DNA of 56,053 nt, from positions 1-56,053 of the forward strand of contig NZ_JANHLC010000015.1 of the NCBI RefSeq assembly GCF_028682395.1. The letters are read 5' to 3'. The notes under the pieces were generated by a model. It saw only the letters and a list, made by a program, of their open reading frames with translations. It had not been told where the DNA came from and did not search any database. The first letter of the stretch is position 1; every line of letters starts with the position of its first letter. Shown in pieces: positions 33,488 through 41,876 of this stretch. The translations under genes were made by a program, and so were the position numbers. Source of the DNA: Pseudomonas putida (GTDB taxonomy: Bacteria > Pseudomonadota > Gammaproteobacteria > Pseudomonadales > Pseudomonadaceae).

Positions 33488-34760
33488 TTGTCTGCGCCCG
33501 CTGATGCTGGGCGCCATGCTGCTGGGTAGCGCAGTGCATGCTGCGGTACAGCCCCTGGACCAGGTTGTGGCGATCGTCGACAACGACGTGATCATGCGCA
33601 GCCAGCTGGACCAGCGGGTCCACGAGGTTCAGCAAACCATCGCCAAGCGCGGTGCCGGCGCACCGCCGGCCGATGTGCTGAACCAGCAGGTGCTGGAACG
33701 CCTGATCGTCGAAAACCTGCAACTGCAGATCGGCGAGCGTTCCGGCATCCGGATCACCGACGAAGAACTGAACCAGGCGATTGCCACCATTGCCCAGCGC
33801 AACGGCATGAGCGTGGAGCAGTTCCGTGCGGCCCTGGCCCACGACGGCCTGTCCTACGAGGATGCTCGCGACCAGGTACGCCGCGAGATGATCATCAGCC
33901 GCGTGCGCCAGCGCCGGGTGGCCGAGCGCGTGCAGGTCACGGAACAGGAAGTGAAGAACTTCCTCGCCTCGGACCTGGGCAAGATGCAGCTCTCCGAAGA
34001 GTTCCACCTGGCCAATATCCTGATCCCGACCCCGGAAAGCGCCAACTCGGAAGCGATCCAGGCCGCCGCGCGTCAAGCTGGCGAGGTTTACCAGCAGCTC
34101 AAGCAAGGCGCCGACTTCGGCCAACTGGCTATTGCTCGCTCGGCCAGCGAAACCGCACTGGAAGGCGGCGACATGGGCTGGCGTAAAGCCGCTCAGTTGC
34201 CACCGCCATTCGATCGCCTGCTCAGCTCGATGTCCGTGGGTGATGTCACCGAGCCAATGCGTACTCCAGGTGGCTTTATCATCCTCAAGATCCTGGAAAA
34301 GCGTGGCGGCGAGAACGTGGTGCGTGACGAAGTCCATGTTCGTCATATCCTGATCAAACCGAGCGAAATTCGCAGCGAAGCCGAAACCCGCAAACTCGCG
34401 CAAAAGATCTACGAGCGCATCGAGTCCGGCGAAGACTTCGCCGATCTGGCAAAAAGCTTCTCGGAAGATCCGGGCTCGGCGCTCAACGGCGGCGATCTCA
34501 ACTGGGTCGACCCGAACGCACTGGTGCCGGAATTCCGCGAAGTCATGGCCAAGACCCCACAAGGCAAGCTGTCCAAGCCGTTCCAGACCCAATACGGCTG
34601 GCATGTACTGGAAGTCCTTGGCCGTCGCGCCACTGACAGCACCAGCCAGGCCCGCGAACAGCAAGCCATGACCGTACTGCGTAACCGCAAATACGACGAA
34701 GAACTGCAAACCTGGCTCCGTCAGATCCGTGACGAGGCCTACGTGGAAATCAAGCTGTGA
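33462..34760 (+). CDS. surA: Periplasmic chaperone/peptidyl-prolyl isomerase SurA
   Basis: Outer-membrane protein chaperone; LptD is one of its main clients in E. coli. The protein (432 residues from GTG 33462, or 430 from GTG 33468) has a signal peptide ending AVHA, an N-terminal chaperone region, and two PpiC parvulin domains. The second is marked by VRHILIKPSE, EDFADLAKSFSEDPGS and GGDLNWVDP. AAGG lies five bases before GTG 33462 and eleven before 33468, so the first is slightly favoured. It overlaps lptD by 26 bases. Confidence 0.95.
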   Translation: MNVKTKLSDCLRPLMLGAMLLGSAVHAAVQPLDQVVAIVDNDVIMRSQLDQRVHEVQQTIAKRGAGAPPADVLNQQVLERLIVENLQLQIGERSGIRITDEELNQAIATIAQRNGMSVEQFRAALAHDGLSYEDARDQVRREMIISRVRQRRVAERVQVTEQEVKNFLASDLGKMQLSEEFHLANILIPTPESANSEAIQAAARQAGEVYQQLKQGADFGQLAIARSASETALEGGDMGWRKAAQLPPPFDRLLSSMSVGDVTEPMRTPGGFIILKILEKRGGENVVRDEVHVRHILIKPSEIRSEAETRKLAQKIYERIESGEDFADLAKSFSEDPGSALNGGDLNWVDPNALVPEFREVMAKTPQGKLSKPFQTQYGWHVLEVLGRRATDSTSQAREQQAMTVLRNRKYDEELQTWLRQIRDEAYVEIKL

Positions 34761-35746
34761 AACCCCAGCGTTTCGCACTGACTCCCGGCGAACCGGCGGG
34801 CATAGGTCCAGACCTGTGCCTGCTACTCGCCTCGCAACCCCAGCCCTACCCCCTGATTGCCATTACCAGCCGCGCCCTGCTCCTAGAGCGGGCCGCGCAA
34901 CTGGGCGTGGCCGTCGACCTGCTCGACGCCGGCCCAGGCAACTGGCCCGACCGACCAGCCCCCGCCCATAGCCTGTATGTCTGGGATACCCCACTACAGA
35001 CCCAGGTAACGGCCGGGCAACTGGACCAACGCAATGCTGCCTTCGTGCTGCAGACCCTGACTCGCGCGGCCCAGGGCTGCCTGGACGGACACTTTGCGGG
35101 GATGATTACCGCCCCCGTGCACAAGGGCGTGATCAACGAAGCCGGCATCGCTTTCTCCGGCCATACCGAATTTCTTGCCGACCTGACGCACACCGCCCAG
35201 GTGGTGATGATGCTGGCAACCCGCGGCTTACGCGTGGCGCTGGTCACCACTCACCTGCCGTTGCGCCAGATCGCTGATGCAATCACCCCCGAACGCCTGG
35301 AGCGGGTCACACGCATCCTGCACAGCGACCTGCAACAGAAGTTCGGCATTGCCCAGCCACGCATCCTGGTTTGCGGGCTCAACCCCCATGCCGGCGAAGG
35401 CGGGCATCTGGGCCATGAAGAAATCGACATCATCGAACCGACACTGGAGCGTCTGCGCCGCGAGGGCATGGATCTACGTGGCCCGCTGCCAGCCGACACT
35501 CTGTTTACCCCCAAATATCTGGAGCACTGCGATGCAGTGCTGGCGATGTACCATGACCAGGGCCTGCCCGTGCTGAAGTACAAAGGCTTCGGCGCCGCGG
35601 TCAACATCACCCTTGGCCTGCCGATCATCCGCACCTCCGTCGACCATGGCACTGCCCTGGATCTGGCCGGCAGCGGCAAGATCGATACCGGCAGCCTGCA
35701 GGTCGCCCTGGAAACCGCCTACCAGATGGCCGAGACCCGTATATGA
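34757..35746 (+). CDS. pdxA: 4-hydroxythreonine-4-phosphate dehydrogenase
   Basis: NAD-dependent, metal-dependent enzyme of pyridoxal phosphate synthesis. The 329-residue protein has LTPGEPAGIGPDL at the N-terminus, metal-binding histidines in FSGHTEFLAD and AMYHDQGLPVLK, and CGLNPHAGEGGHLG. Its GTG start overlaps the surA stop by four bases, and its stop overlaps rsmA, the surA-pdxA-rsmA order shared by many gammaproteobacteria. Confidence 0.96.
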   Translation: MKPQRFALTPGEPAGIGPDLCLLLASQPQPYPLIAITSRALLLERAAQLGVAVDLLDAGPGNWPDRPAPAHSLYVWDTPLQTQVTAGQLDQRNAAFVLQTLTRAAQGCLDGHFAGMITAPVHKGVINEAGIAFSGHTEFLADLTHTAQVVMMLATRGLRVALVTTHLPLRQIADAITPERLERVTRILHSDLQQKFGIAQPRILVCGLNPHAGEGGHLGHEEIDIIEPTLERLRREGMDLRGPLPADTLFTPKYLEHCDAVLAMYHDQGLPVLKYKGFGAAVNITLGLPIIRTSVDHGTALDLAGSGKIDTGSLQVALETAYQMAETRI

Positions 35747-36552
35747 GCGAGCAATACCAACACCGGGCGCGCAAGCGCTTCGGTCAGAATTTCCTGCACG
35801 ATGCCGGCGTCATCGACCGCATCCTGCGCTCCATCCACGCCAAGGCCGATGACCGCCTGCTGGAAATCGGCCCGGGCCAGGGCGCATTGACCGAAGGCCT
35901 GCTCAACAGCGGCGCCCAGCTCGACGTCGTGGAGCTAGACAAGGACCTGATCCCAATCCTCAATCAGCAATTTGCCGGCAAGGACAACTTCAACCTGCAT
36001 CAGGGCGATGCACTGAAGTTCGACTTCAACAGCCTGAATGCCGCTCCAGGCACCCTGCGCGTGGTCGGCAACCTGCCCTACAACATCTCGACGCCGCTGA
36101 TTTTCCACCTGCTGCAGAACGCCAGCCTGATTCGCGACATGCACTTCATGCTGCAAAAGGAAGTGGTCGAACGCCTGGCCGCGGGCCCAGGCGGTGGCGA
36201 CTGGGGTCGCCTGTCGATCATGGTGCAGTACCACTGCCGGGTCGAACACCTGTTCAACGTTGGCCCTGGCGCGTTCAACCCGCCGCCCAAGGTCGATTCG
36301 GCGATTGTCCGCCTGGTGCCGCACGCCACCCTGCCCCACCCGGCCAAAGACCACCGCCTGCTTGAGCGCGTCGTGCGCGAAGCGTTCAACCAGCGCCGCA
36401 AGACCCTGCGCAATACCCTCAAGGCCCTGCTGAGCAGCGCCGAGATCGAGGCCGCGGGTGTGGATGGTGGCTTGCGCCCCGAGCAGCTCGACCTGGCAGC
36501 GTTTGTCCGCCTGGCCGACAAACTCAGCGAGCAGCCCGCTCCCGCCAACTGA
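35743..36552 (+). CDS. rsmA: 16S rRNA dimethyladenosine transferase
   Basis: Dimethylates two adjacent adenosines at the 3' end of 16S rRNA (KsgA). The 269-residue protein has KRFGQNFLHD near 8-17, the SAM-binding EIGPGQGALTE, and the catalytic NLPYNIS motif, with a C-terminal helical domain. ATGA overlap with pdxA shows coupling. After its stop, 117 bases precede apaG. Confidence 0.96.
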   Translation: MSEQYQHRARKRFGQNFLHDAGVIDRILRSIHAKADDRLLEIGPGQGALTEGLLNSGAQLDVVELDKDLIPILNQQFAGKDNFNLHQGDALKFDFNSLNAAPGTLRVVGNLPYNISTPLIFHLLQNASLIRDMHFMLQKEVVERLAAGPGGGDWGRLSIMVQYHCRVEHLFNVGPGAFNPPPKVDSAIVRLVPHATLPHPAKDHRLLERVVREAFNQRRKTLRNTLKALLSSAEIEAAGVDGGLRPEQLDLAAFVRLADKLSEQPAPAN

Positions 36553-36669
36553 TCGCGTCTTCCCTGCCGGGGCAGGAGAGCAGACAGCCGTCTGGTCTAC
36601 TGCCCGGTAGTTGGCCTAGACTGAGCGTCTCAGTCAGTGTCTTCCGCTTTTGCTTCCAAGGCCTCTCGC

Positions 36670-37050
36670 ATGTCCGATCCCCGCTATCAGGTCGACGTCA
36701 GCGTCGTCACTCGCTTTCTGGCAGAACAGTCGCAACCCGAGCACAACCGCTTCGCCTTCGCCTACACCATTACCGTGCGCAACAACGGCCTGCTGCCAGC
36801 CAGGTTGCTGTCGCGCCACTGGGTGATTACCGATGGCGACGGCCATGTCGAGCAGGTGCGCGGCGCCGGCGTTGTCGGCGAGCAACCGCTGATCCCTGCC
36901 GGGCAGAGCCATACCTACAGCAGCGGGACGGTCATGCCGACCCGCGTGGGCAATATGCAGGGCAGTTACCAGATGCTCGCGGACGATGGCCAGCATTTCG
37001 ACGCCGTGATCGCGCCGTTCCGCCTGGCGGTTCCCGGAGCGCTGCACTGA
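36670..37050 (+). CDS. apaG: ApaG domain protein (CorD homologue)
   Basis: 126-residue protein of the ApaG/CorD family with an immunoglobulin-like fold, implicated in cobalt/magnesium tolerance in enterics; biochemical role uncertain. Typical segments are YTITVRNNG, SRHWVITDGDG, GVVGEQPLI and YSSGTVMPTRVGNMQGSYQM. ATG 36670 gives the family length; eleven upstream codons are discarded. Its TGA stop shares one base with the apaH ATG. Confidence 0.93.
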   Translation: MSDPRYQVDVSVVTRFLAEQSQPEHNRFAFAYTITVRNNGLLPARLLSRHWVITDGDGHVEQVRGAGVVGEQPLIPAGQSHTYSSGTVMPTRVGNMQGSYQMLADDGQHFDAVIAPFRLAVPGALH

Positions 37051-37931
37051 TGGCGGTCTACGCGGTCGGCGACCTGCAAGGCTGCCTGGAGCCACTCAAG
37101 TGCCTACTGGAACAGGTCGCGTTCGATCCAGCCAAAGACCGCCTGTGGCTGGTCGGCGATCTGGTCAACCGCGGACCGCAGTCCCTGGAAACCCTGCGCT
37201 ACCTTTATGCAATGCGCGACTCACTGGTCTGCGTCCTTGGCAATCACGACCTCCATCTGCTGGCTGCCGGGCACAATATTGAGCGTCTGAAAAAAAGCGA
37301 CACCTTGAGCGAGATCCTCGCCGCACCGGATCGTGACGACCTGCTCGACTGGCTGCGCCGGCAAAAGCTGATGCACTACGACGCCGAGCGCGATATCGCC
37401 CTGGTCCATGCCGGCATTCCACCCCAGTGGTCCCTGAAGAAGGCCCTCAAGTGCGCGGCCGAAGTCGAGGACGCACTGCGTGACGACAACCTCTTTGCGC
37501 CCTTTCTCGATGGCATGTACGGCAATGAGCCGAATAAATGGGACGCGGAACTCAAGGGCGTTACGCGCTTGCGCGTGATCACCAACTACTTCACGCGCAT
37601 GCGTTTTTGCACCAGCGACGGCAAGCTCGACCTCAAGAGCAAGGAAGGCATCGATACCGCCCCGCGTGGCTATGCCCCCTGGTTCAGCTACAAAGACCGC
37701 AAGACCAAGGACCACAAGATCATCTTCGGCCACTGGGCGGCGCTCGAAGGGCGCTGCAACGAGCCGGGCATCTTCGCCCTCGATACCGGCTGCGTCTGGG
37801 GCGGCGCCATGACCTTGCTCAATGTCGATACCGGCGTGCGCCTGCGCTGCGAATGCAAGGCCCCCGATGGCATCAAACCACACACCCCAGCCCCTTTATC
37901 CGAATCATCAGCCAAGCCGGCCGAGCGCTAG
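37050..37931 (+). CDS. apaH: Bis(5'-nucleosyl)-tetraphosphatase, symmetrical
   Basis: Hydrolyses Ap4A to two ADP and removes Np4 caps from RNA. The 293-residue metallophosphoesterase shows GDLQGC, GDLVNRGP and GNHD in the first 70 residues, and FGHWAALEG near 230. The last 20 residues are a proline/serine-rich tail. It is coupled to apaG and followed 14 bases later by glpE. Confidence 0.95.
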   Translation: MAVYAVGDLQGCLEPLKCLLEQVAFDPAKDRLWLVGDLVNRGPQSLETLRYLYAMRDSLVCVLGNHDLHLLAAGHNIERLKKSDTLSEILAAPDRDDLLDWLRRQKLMHYDAERDIALVHAGIPPQWSLKKALKCAAEVEDALRDDNLFAPFLDGMYGNEPNKWDAELKGVTRLRVITNYFTRMRFCTSDGKLDLKSKEGIDTAPRGYAPWFSYKDRKTKDHKIIFGHWAALEGRCNEPGIFALDTGCVWGGAMTLLNVDTGVRLRCECKAPDGIKPHTPAPLSESSAKPAER

Positions 37932-37945
37932 GCCCAGGAGCCCCC

Positions 37946-38275
37946 ATGACCGAGTTCAAACGCATCCCCCCGGAACAGGCCCAGGCCCTGCGCGAAAAAG
38001 GCGCGGTGGTGGTCGATATCCGTGATCCGCAAGCCTACGCATCAGGCCATATCAATGGCGCGGTACGCCTGGACAACCAGAACATCCAGGACTTCATCCG
38101 GGGCGCCGACCTCGACGCACCGCTGGTCGTGGTCTGCTATCACGGCAACTCCAGCCAGAGCGCGGCGGCCTACCTGGTTAGCCAAGGCTTCAGCGATGTC
38201 TACAGCCTGGATGGTGGTTTTGAACTGTGGCGCGGCACCTTCCCCGCCGAGACCGCCCAAAGCCCGGCAGAATAA
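37946..38275 (+). CDS. glpE: Thiosulfate sulfurtransferase GlpE
   Basis: Single-domain rhodanese of 109 residues that moves sulfane sulfur to cyanide or thioredoxin. The catalytic cysteine is C64 in VVCYHGNSSQSAA; DIRDPQAYASGHINGAV marks the fold. ATG 37946 is preceded by CAGGAG; a longer in-frame reading runs through apaH and is rejected. Despite the name it is not in a glp operon here but ends apaG-apaH-glpE. Confidence 0.92.
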   Translation: MTEFKRIPPEQAQALREKGAVVVDIRDPQAYASGHINGAVRLDNQNIQDFIRGADLDAPLVVVCYHGNSSQSAAAYLVSQGFSDVYSLDGGFELWRGTFPAETAQSPAE

Positions 38276-38291
38276 TTTTTTCTGCCCTCCA

Positions 38292-38310
38292 CCCCGCGTT
38301 CTGCGCGGGG
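38292..38310 (+). terminator. Hairpin after glpE
   Basis: CCCCGCG (38292-38298) pairs with CGCGGGG (38304-38310) around TTCTG. Only two Ts follow, but it lies 17 bases past the glpE stop, the expected place for a terminator. Confidence 0.5.
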
Positions 38311-38360
38311 TTGCGCCTCACCTGACGAACGGTCAGGGCGAACTAATTGTGCATTGCGCC

Positions 38361-38390
38361 TTGACCTCCCCGATTCCGAACTATCCTTAA
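38361..38390 (+). promoter_or_regulatory. Candidate RpoS-type promoter of the prkA operon
   Basis: TTGACC (38361-38366) and CTATCCTTAA (38381-38390) resemble a sigma-S promoter: the -10 matches CTATACTT at seven of eight places. The 297-base region before prkA otherwise holds only a small GCCGG/CCGGC hairpin (38417-38430). E. coli yeaGH depends on RpoS, which fits. Confidence 0.45.
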
Positions 38391-38572
38391 GCCCAGGCCA
38401 TCCAAATCAGGGGAGAGCCGGTACACCGGCGTGCGGGTCATCGGTAGTAGCCTCAAGGTCGCCATTGCCTTGACGGCGTTCTGGGGGGTACACGGCAACT
38501 GATCTTCGGTTGCTTGCCAGCACGCGACTGAATGATCTGACGTCGGCTCCACGTATCGAGCGAGGTGACGTC

Positions 38573-40495
38573 ATGAGTATTTTTAGCCACTTCCAACAAC
38601 GCTTTGAATCCACACGCCAGGAAGAGCTCACGCTCCAGGAGTACCTGGAACTCTGCAAAAAGGATCGCAGCGCCTATGCCTCGGCGGCAGAGCGCTTGCT
38701 GCTGGCCATTGGCGAGCCGGAGCTGCTCGACACCTCGACCAACTCCCGCCTGTCGCGGATTTTCTCGAACAAGGTGATCCGCCGTTACCCGGCCTTCGAA
38801 GACTTCCATGGCATGGAAGAATGCATCGACCAGATCGTTTCCTACTTCCGTCATGCCGCCCAGGGCCTGGAAGAGAAGAAGCAGATCCTCTATCTCCTCG
38901 GCCCGGTGGGTGGCGGTAAATCTTCCCTGGCTGAAAAGCTCAAGCAACTCATAGAAAAAGTCCCTTTCTATGCCATCAAGGGTTCGCCCGTCTTCGAGTC
39001 GCCCTTGGGCCTGTTCAATGCCGCCGAGGATGGCGCCATTCTCGAAGAGGACTTCGGCATCCCGCGCCGCTACGTCAACACCATCATGTCGCCCTGGGCG
39101 ACCAAGCGCCTCGCCGAGTTCGGTGGCGATATCAGCCAGTTCCGCGTGGTCAAGCTCTACCCCTCGATCCTCAACCAGATTGCCGTGGCCAAGACCGAGC
39201 CAGGCGACGAAAACAACCAGGATATCTCGGCGCTGGTGGGCAAGGTCGATATCCGCAAGCTGGAAGAATTCCCGCAGAACGACGCAGACGCCTACAGCTA
39301 CTCCGGCGCACTCTGCCGCGCGAACCAGGGCTTGATGGAATTTGTCGAAATGTTCAAGGCGCCGATCAAGGTGCTGCACCCCTTGCTCACCGCCACCCAG
39401 GAAGGCAACTACAACAGCACCGAAGGCTTGGGCGCGATCCCCTTCACCGGGATCCTGCTGGCCCACTCCAACGAATCGGAGTGGCATACCTTTCGCAACA
39501 ACAAGAACAACGAAGCCTTCATTGACCGAATTTACATCGTCAAGGTGCCGTACTGCCTACGGGTCAGCGACGAGGTGAAGATCTACGACAAACTGCTGTT
39601 CAACAGTTCCCTGGCCAAGGCCCATTGCGCGCCCGACACCCTGAAGATGCTGGCCCAGTTCACCGTCCTGTCGCGCCTCAAGGAGCCGGAGAACTCCAAT
39701 ATCTACTCCAAGATGCGTGTCTACGACGGCGAAAACCTCAAGGACACCGATCCCAAGGCCAAGTCGATCCAGGAATATCGCGACAGCGCGGGCGTCGACG
39801 AGGGCATGAACGGTCTCTCGACCCGCTTCGCCTTCAAGATCCTCTCGAAAGTCTTCAACTTCGACCCGCACGAGATTGCCGCCAACCCGGTGCACCTGCT
39901 CTATGTGCTGGAACAGCAGATTGAGCAGGAGCAATTCCAGGCGGAGACGCGCGAACGCTATCTGCGTTTCCTCAAGGAATACCTCGCCCCGCGCTATATC
40001 GAATTCATTGGCAAGGAGATCCAGACCGCCTACCTCGAGTCCTACAGCGAGTACGGGCAAAACATCTTCGACCGCTATGTGCTCTACGCCGATTTCTGGA
40101 TCCAGGACCAGGAATACCGCGACCCGGAAACCGGGGAAATCCTCAACCGCGTGGCCCTCAACGAAGAATTGGAGAAAATCGAGAAGCCGGCCGGCATCAG
40201 CAATCCGAAAGACTTCCGCAACGAAATCGTCAATTTCGTCCTGCGGGCCCGGGCCAACAACAATGGCAAGAACCCGACCTGGCTCAGCTATGAAAAGCTG
40301 CGCGTGGTGATCGAGAAAAAAATGTTCTCCAACACCGAGGACCTGCTGCCGGTCATCAGCTTCAACGCCAAGGCGAGCAAAGAGGACCAGAAAAAACACA
40401 ACGACTTTGTCACTCGAATGGTCGAACGCGGCTACACCGACAAACAGGTACGTCTGCTCTCCGAGTGGTACCTACGGGTCAGAAAATCGCAGTGA
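38573..40495 (+). CDS. prkA: PrkA family serine protein kinase / AAA+ protein (YeaG)
   Basis: 640-residue PrkA: N-terminal AAA+ core with Walker A GPVGGGKSS at 110-118, then a C-terminal kinase-like domain. PrkA homologues are reported as Ser/Thr kinases and, in some species, as AAA+ proteases; which activity applies here is open. ATG 38573 (MSIFSHFQQRFE) gives the usual length. It leads the conserved trio prkA-yeaH-spoVR, linked in enterics to nitrogen starvation and stationary phase. A hairpin-forming repeat separates it from yeaH. Confidence 0.93.
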   Translation: MSIFSHFQQRFESTRQEELTLQEYLELCKKDRSAYASAAERLLLAIGEPELLDTSTNSRLSRIFSNKVIRRYPAFEDFHGMEECIDQIVSYFRHAAQGLEEKKQILYLLGPVGGGKSSLAEKLKQLIEKVPFYAIKGSPVFESPLGLFNAAEDGAILEEDFGIPRRYVNTIMSPWATKRLAEFGGDISQFRVVKLYPSILNQIAVAKTEPGDENNQDISALVGKVDIRKLEEFPQNDADAYSYSGALCRANQGLMEFVEMFKAPIKVLHPLLTATQEGNYNSTEGLGAIPFTGILLAHSNESEWHTFRNNKNNEAFIDRIYIVKVPYCLRVSDEVKIYDKLLFNSSLAKAHCAPDTLKMLAQFTVLSRLKEPENSNIYSKMRVYDGENLKDTDPKAKSIQEYRDSAGVDEGMNGLSTRFAFKILSKVFNFDPHEIAANPVHLLYVLEQQIEQEQFQAETRERYLRFLKEYLAPRYIEFIGKEIQTAYLESYSEYGQNIFDRYVLYADFWIQDQEYRDPETGEILNRVALNEELEKIEKPAGISNPKDFRNEIVNFVLRARANNNGKNPTWLSYEKLRVVIEKKMFSNTEDLLPVISFNAKASKEDQKKHNDFVTRMVERGYTDKQVRLLSEWYLRVRKSQ

Positions 40496-40519
40496 AGCAG
40501 CGGCAAGCCTTTAGCGCCA

Positions 40520-40590
40520 AGCTTCAAGCCGCCGGACGCCCCAGAGGGTCGTTCGAGCGGCCTGCAGCGGGCAGCTTACGACTTGAAGCT
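40520..40590. repeat. Inverted repeat between prkA and yeaH
   Basis: AGCTTCAAG (40520-40528) and CTTGAAGCT (40582-40590) are perfect 9-base arms around a GC-rich 53-base loop containing CCGC/GCGG pairs. Related AAGCTTCAAGC-type sequences recur between Pseudomonas genes. It may alter message stability within the operon. Confidence 0.5.
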
Positions 40591-40604
40591 CTCCGGAGGG
40601 GCCC

Positions 40605-41876
40605 ATGAGCTATGTGATCGACCGACGTCTCAATGGCAAGAACAAGAGTACGGTGAACCGCCAGCGCTTCCTGCGGCGCTACCGTGACCACATCAAAAAA
40701 GCAGTCGAAGAAGCCGTCAGCCGCCGCTCCATCACCGATATGGAACACGGCGAGCAGATCAGCATTCCCGGTCGCGATATCGATGAGCCGGTGCTTCACC
40801 ATGGCCGTGGCGGCAAGCAGACCGTGGTTCACCCTGGAAACAAGGAGTTCACCAGCGGCGAGCATATCCCCCGCCCATCCGGCGGCGCAGGCGGCAAGGG
40901 CCCGGGCAAAGCGGGCAATTCCGGCGAAGGAATGGACGAATTCGTCTTCCAGATCACTCAGGAGGAATTCCTCGAGTTCATGTTCGAGGACCTGGAGCTG
41001 CCAAACCTGGTCAAGCGCAACCTGACCGGCACCGACACCTTCAAAACCGTGCGCGCGGGGATCAGCAACGAGGGCAACCCGTCACGCATCAATATCATCC
41101 GCACCCTGCGCTCAGCCCATGCGCGGCGAATCGCCCTGTCCGGCAGCAGCCGGGCCAAACTGCGTGAAGCCAAGGCCGAACTGGAACGACTGAAACGGGA
41201 AGAACCGGACAATTTCGGCGATATCCAGCTCATGGAGGCGGAAATCGAGCGCCTGAGCGCACGTATTCATCGCGTACCGTTTCTCGACACCTTCGACCTC
41301 AAGTACAACCTGCTGGTCAAGCAGCCCAACCCCAGCTCCAAGGCCGTGATGTTCTGCCTGATGGACGTGTCCGGCTCCATGACCCAGGCGACCAAGGATA
41401 TCGCCAAGCGCTTCTTCATCCTGCTGTACCTGTTCCTCAAGCGTAACTACGACAAGATCGAGGTGGTCTTTATCCGCCACCACACCAGCGCCCGCGAAGT
41501 CGACGAGGAGGAGTTCTTCTACTCCCGGGAAACCGGCGGCACCATCGTCTCCAGCGCCCTGAAGCTGATGCAGGAAATCATGGCCGAGCGCTATCCCACC
41601 AATGAGTGGAACATCTATGCCGCCCAGGCTTCCGATGGCGACAACTGGAACGATGACTCGCCGATCTGCCGCGACATCCTGATCAACCAGATCATGCCGT
41701 TTGTGCAGTACTACACTTACGTTGAGATCACCCCCCGCGAACACCAGGCCCTGTGGTACGAATACGAGCGTATCGGTGATGCCTTCGCCGATACCTTCGC
41801 CCAGCAGCAACTGGTCTCGGCCGGCGATATCTACCCGGTCTTCCGTGAACTCTTCCAGCGCAGGTTAGTGACATGA
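40605..41876 (+). CDS. yeaH: YeaH/YhbH family protein (DUF444, vWA-like)
   Basis: 423-residue DUF444 protein. A charged N-terminal region with a Gly/Arg-rich stretch (about 65-110) precedes a von Willebrand A-like domain whose metal-site motif DVSGS is at 254-258, with RHHTSAREVDEEEFF and ASDGDNW further on. vWA proteins often partner AAA+ ATPases, so an interaction with PrkA is likely by analogy. GGAGG stands seven bases before ATG 40605. The stop overlaps the spoVR ATG by four bases. Confidence 0.92.
   Translation: MSYVIDRRLNGKNKSTVNRQRFLRRYRDHIKKAVEEAVSRRSITDMEHGEQISIPGRDIDEPVLHHGRGGKQTVVHPGNKEFTSGEHIPRPSGGAGGKGPGKAGNSGEGMDEFVFQITQEEFLEFMFEDLELPNLVKRNLTGTDTFKTVRAGISNEGNPSRINIIRTLRSAHARRIALSGSSRAKLREAKAELERLKREEPDNFGDIQLMEAEIERLSARIHRVPFLDTFDLKYNLLVKQPNPSSKAVMFCLMDVSGSMTQATKDIAKRFFILLYLFLKRNYDKIEVVFIRHHTSAREVDEEEFFYSRETGGTIVSSALKLMQEIMAERYPTNEWNIYAAQASDGDNWNDDSPICRDILINQIMPFVQYYTYVEITPREHQALWYEYERIGDAFADTFAQQQLVSAGDIYPVFRELFQRRLVT

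Noticed and set aside
38453..38478. Possible H-type pseudoknot (TCAAGG/CCTTGA with CGCC/GGCG) in the prkA leader
   Set aside because: The loop that must cross the six-base-pair stem is one base long, which is sterically unlikely.
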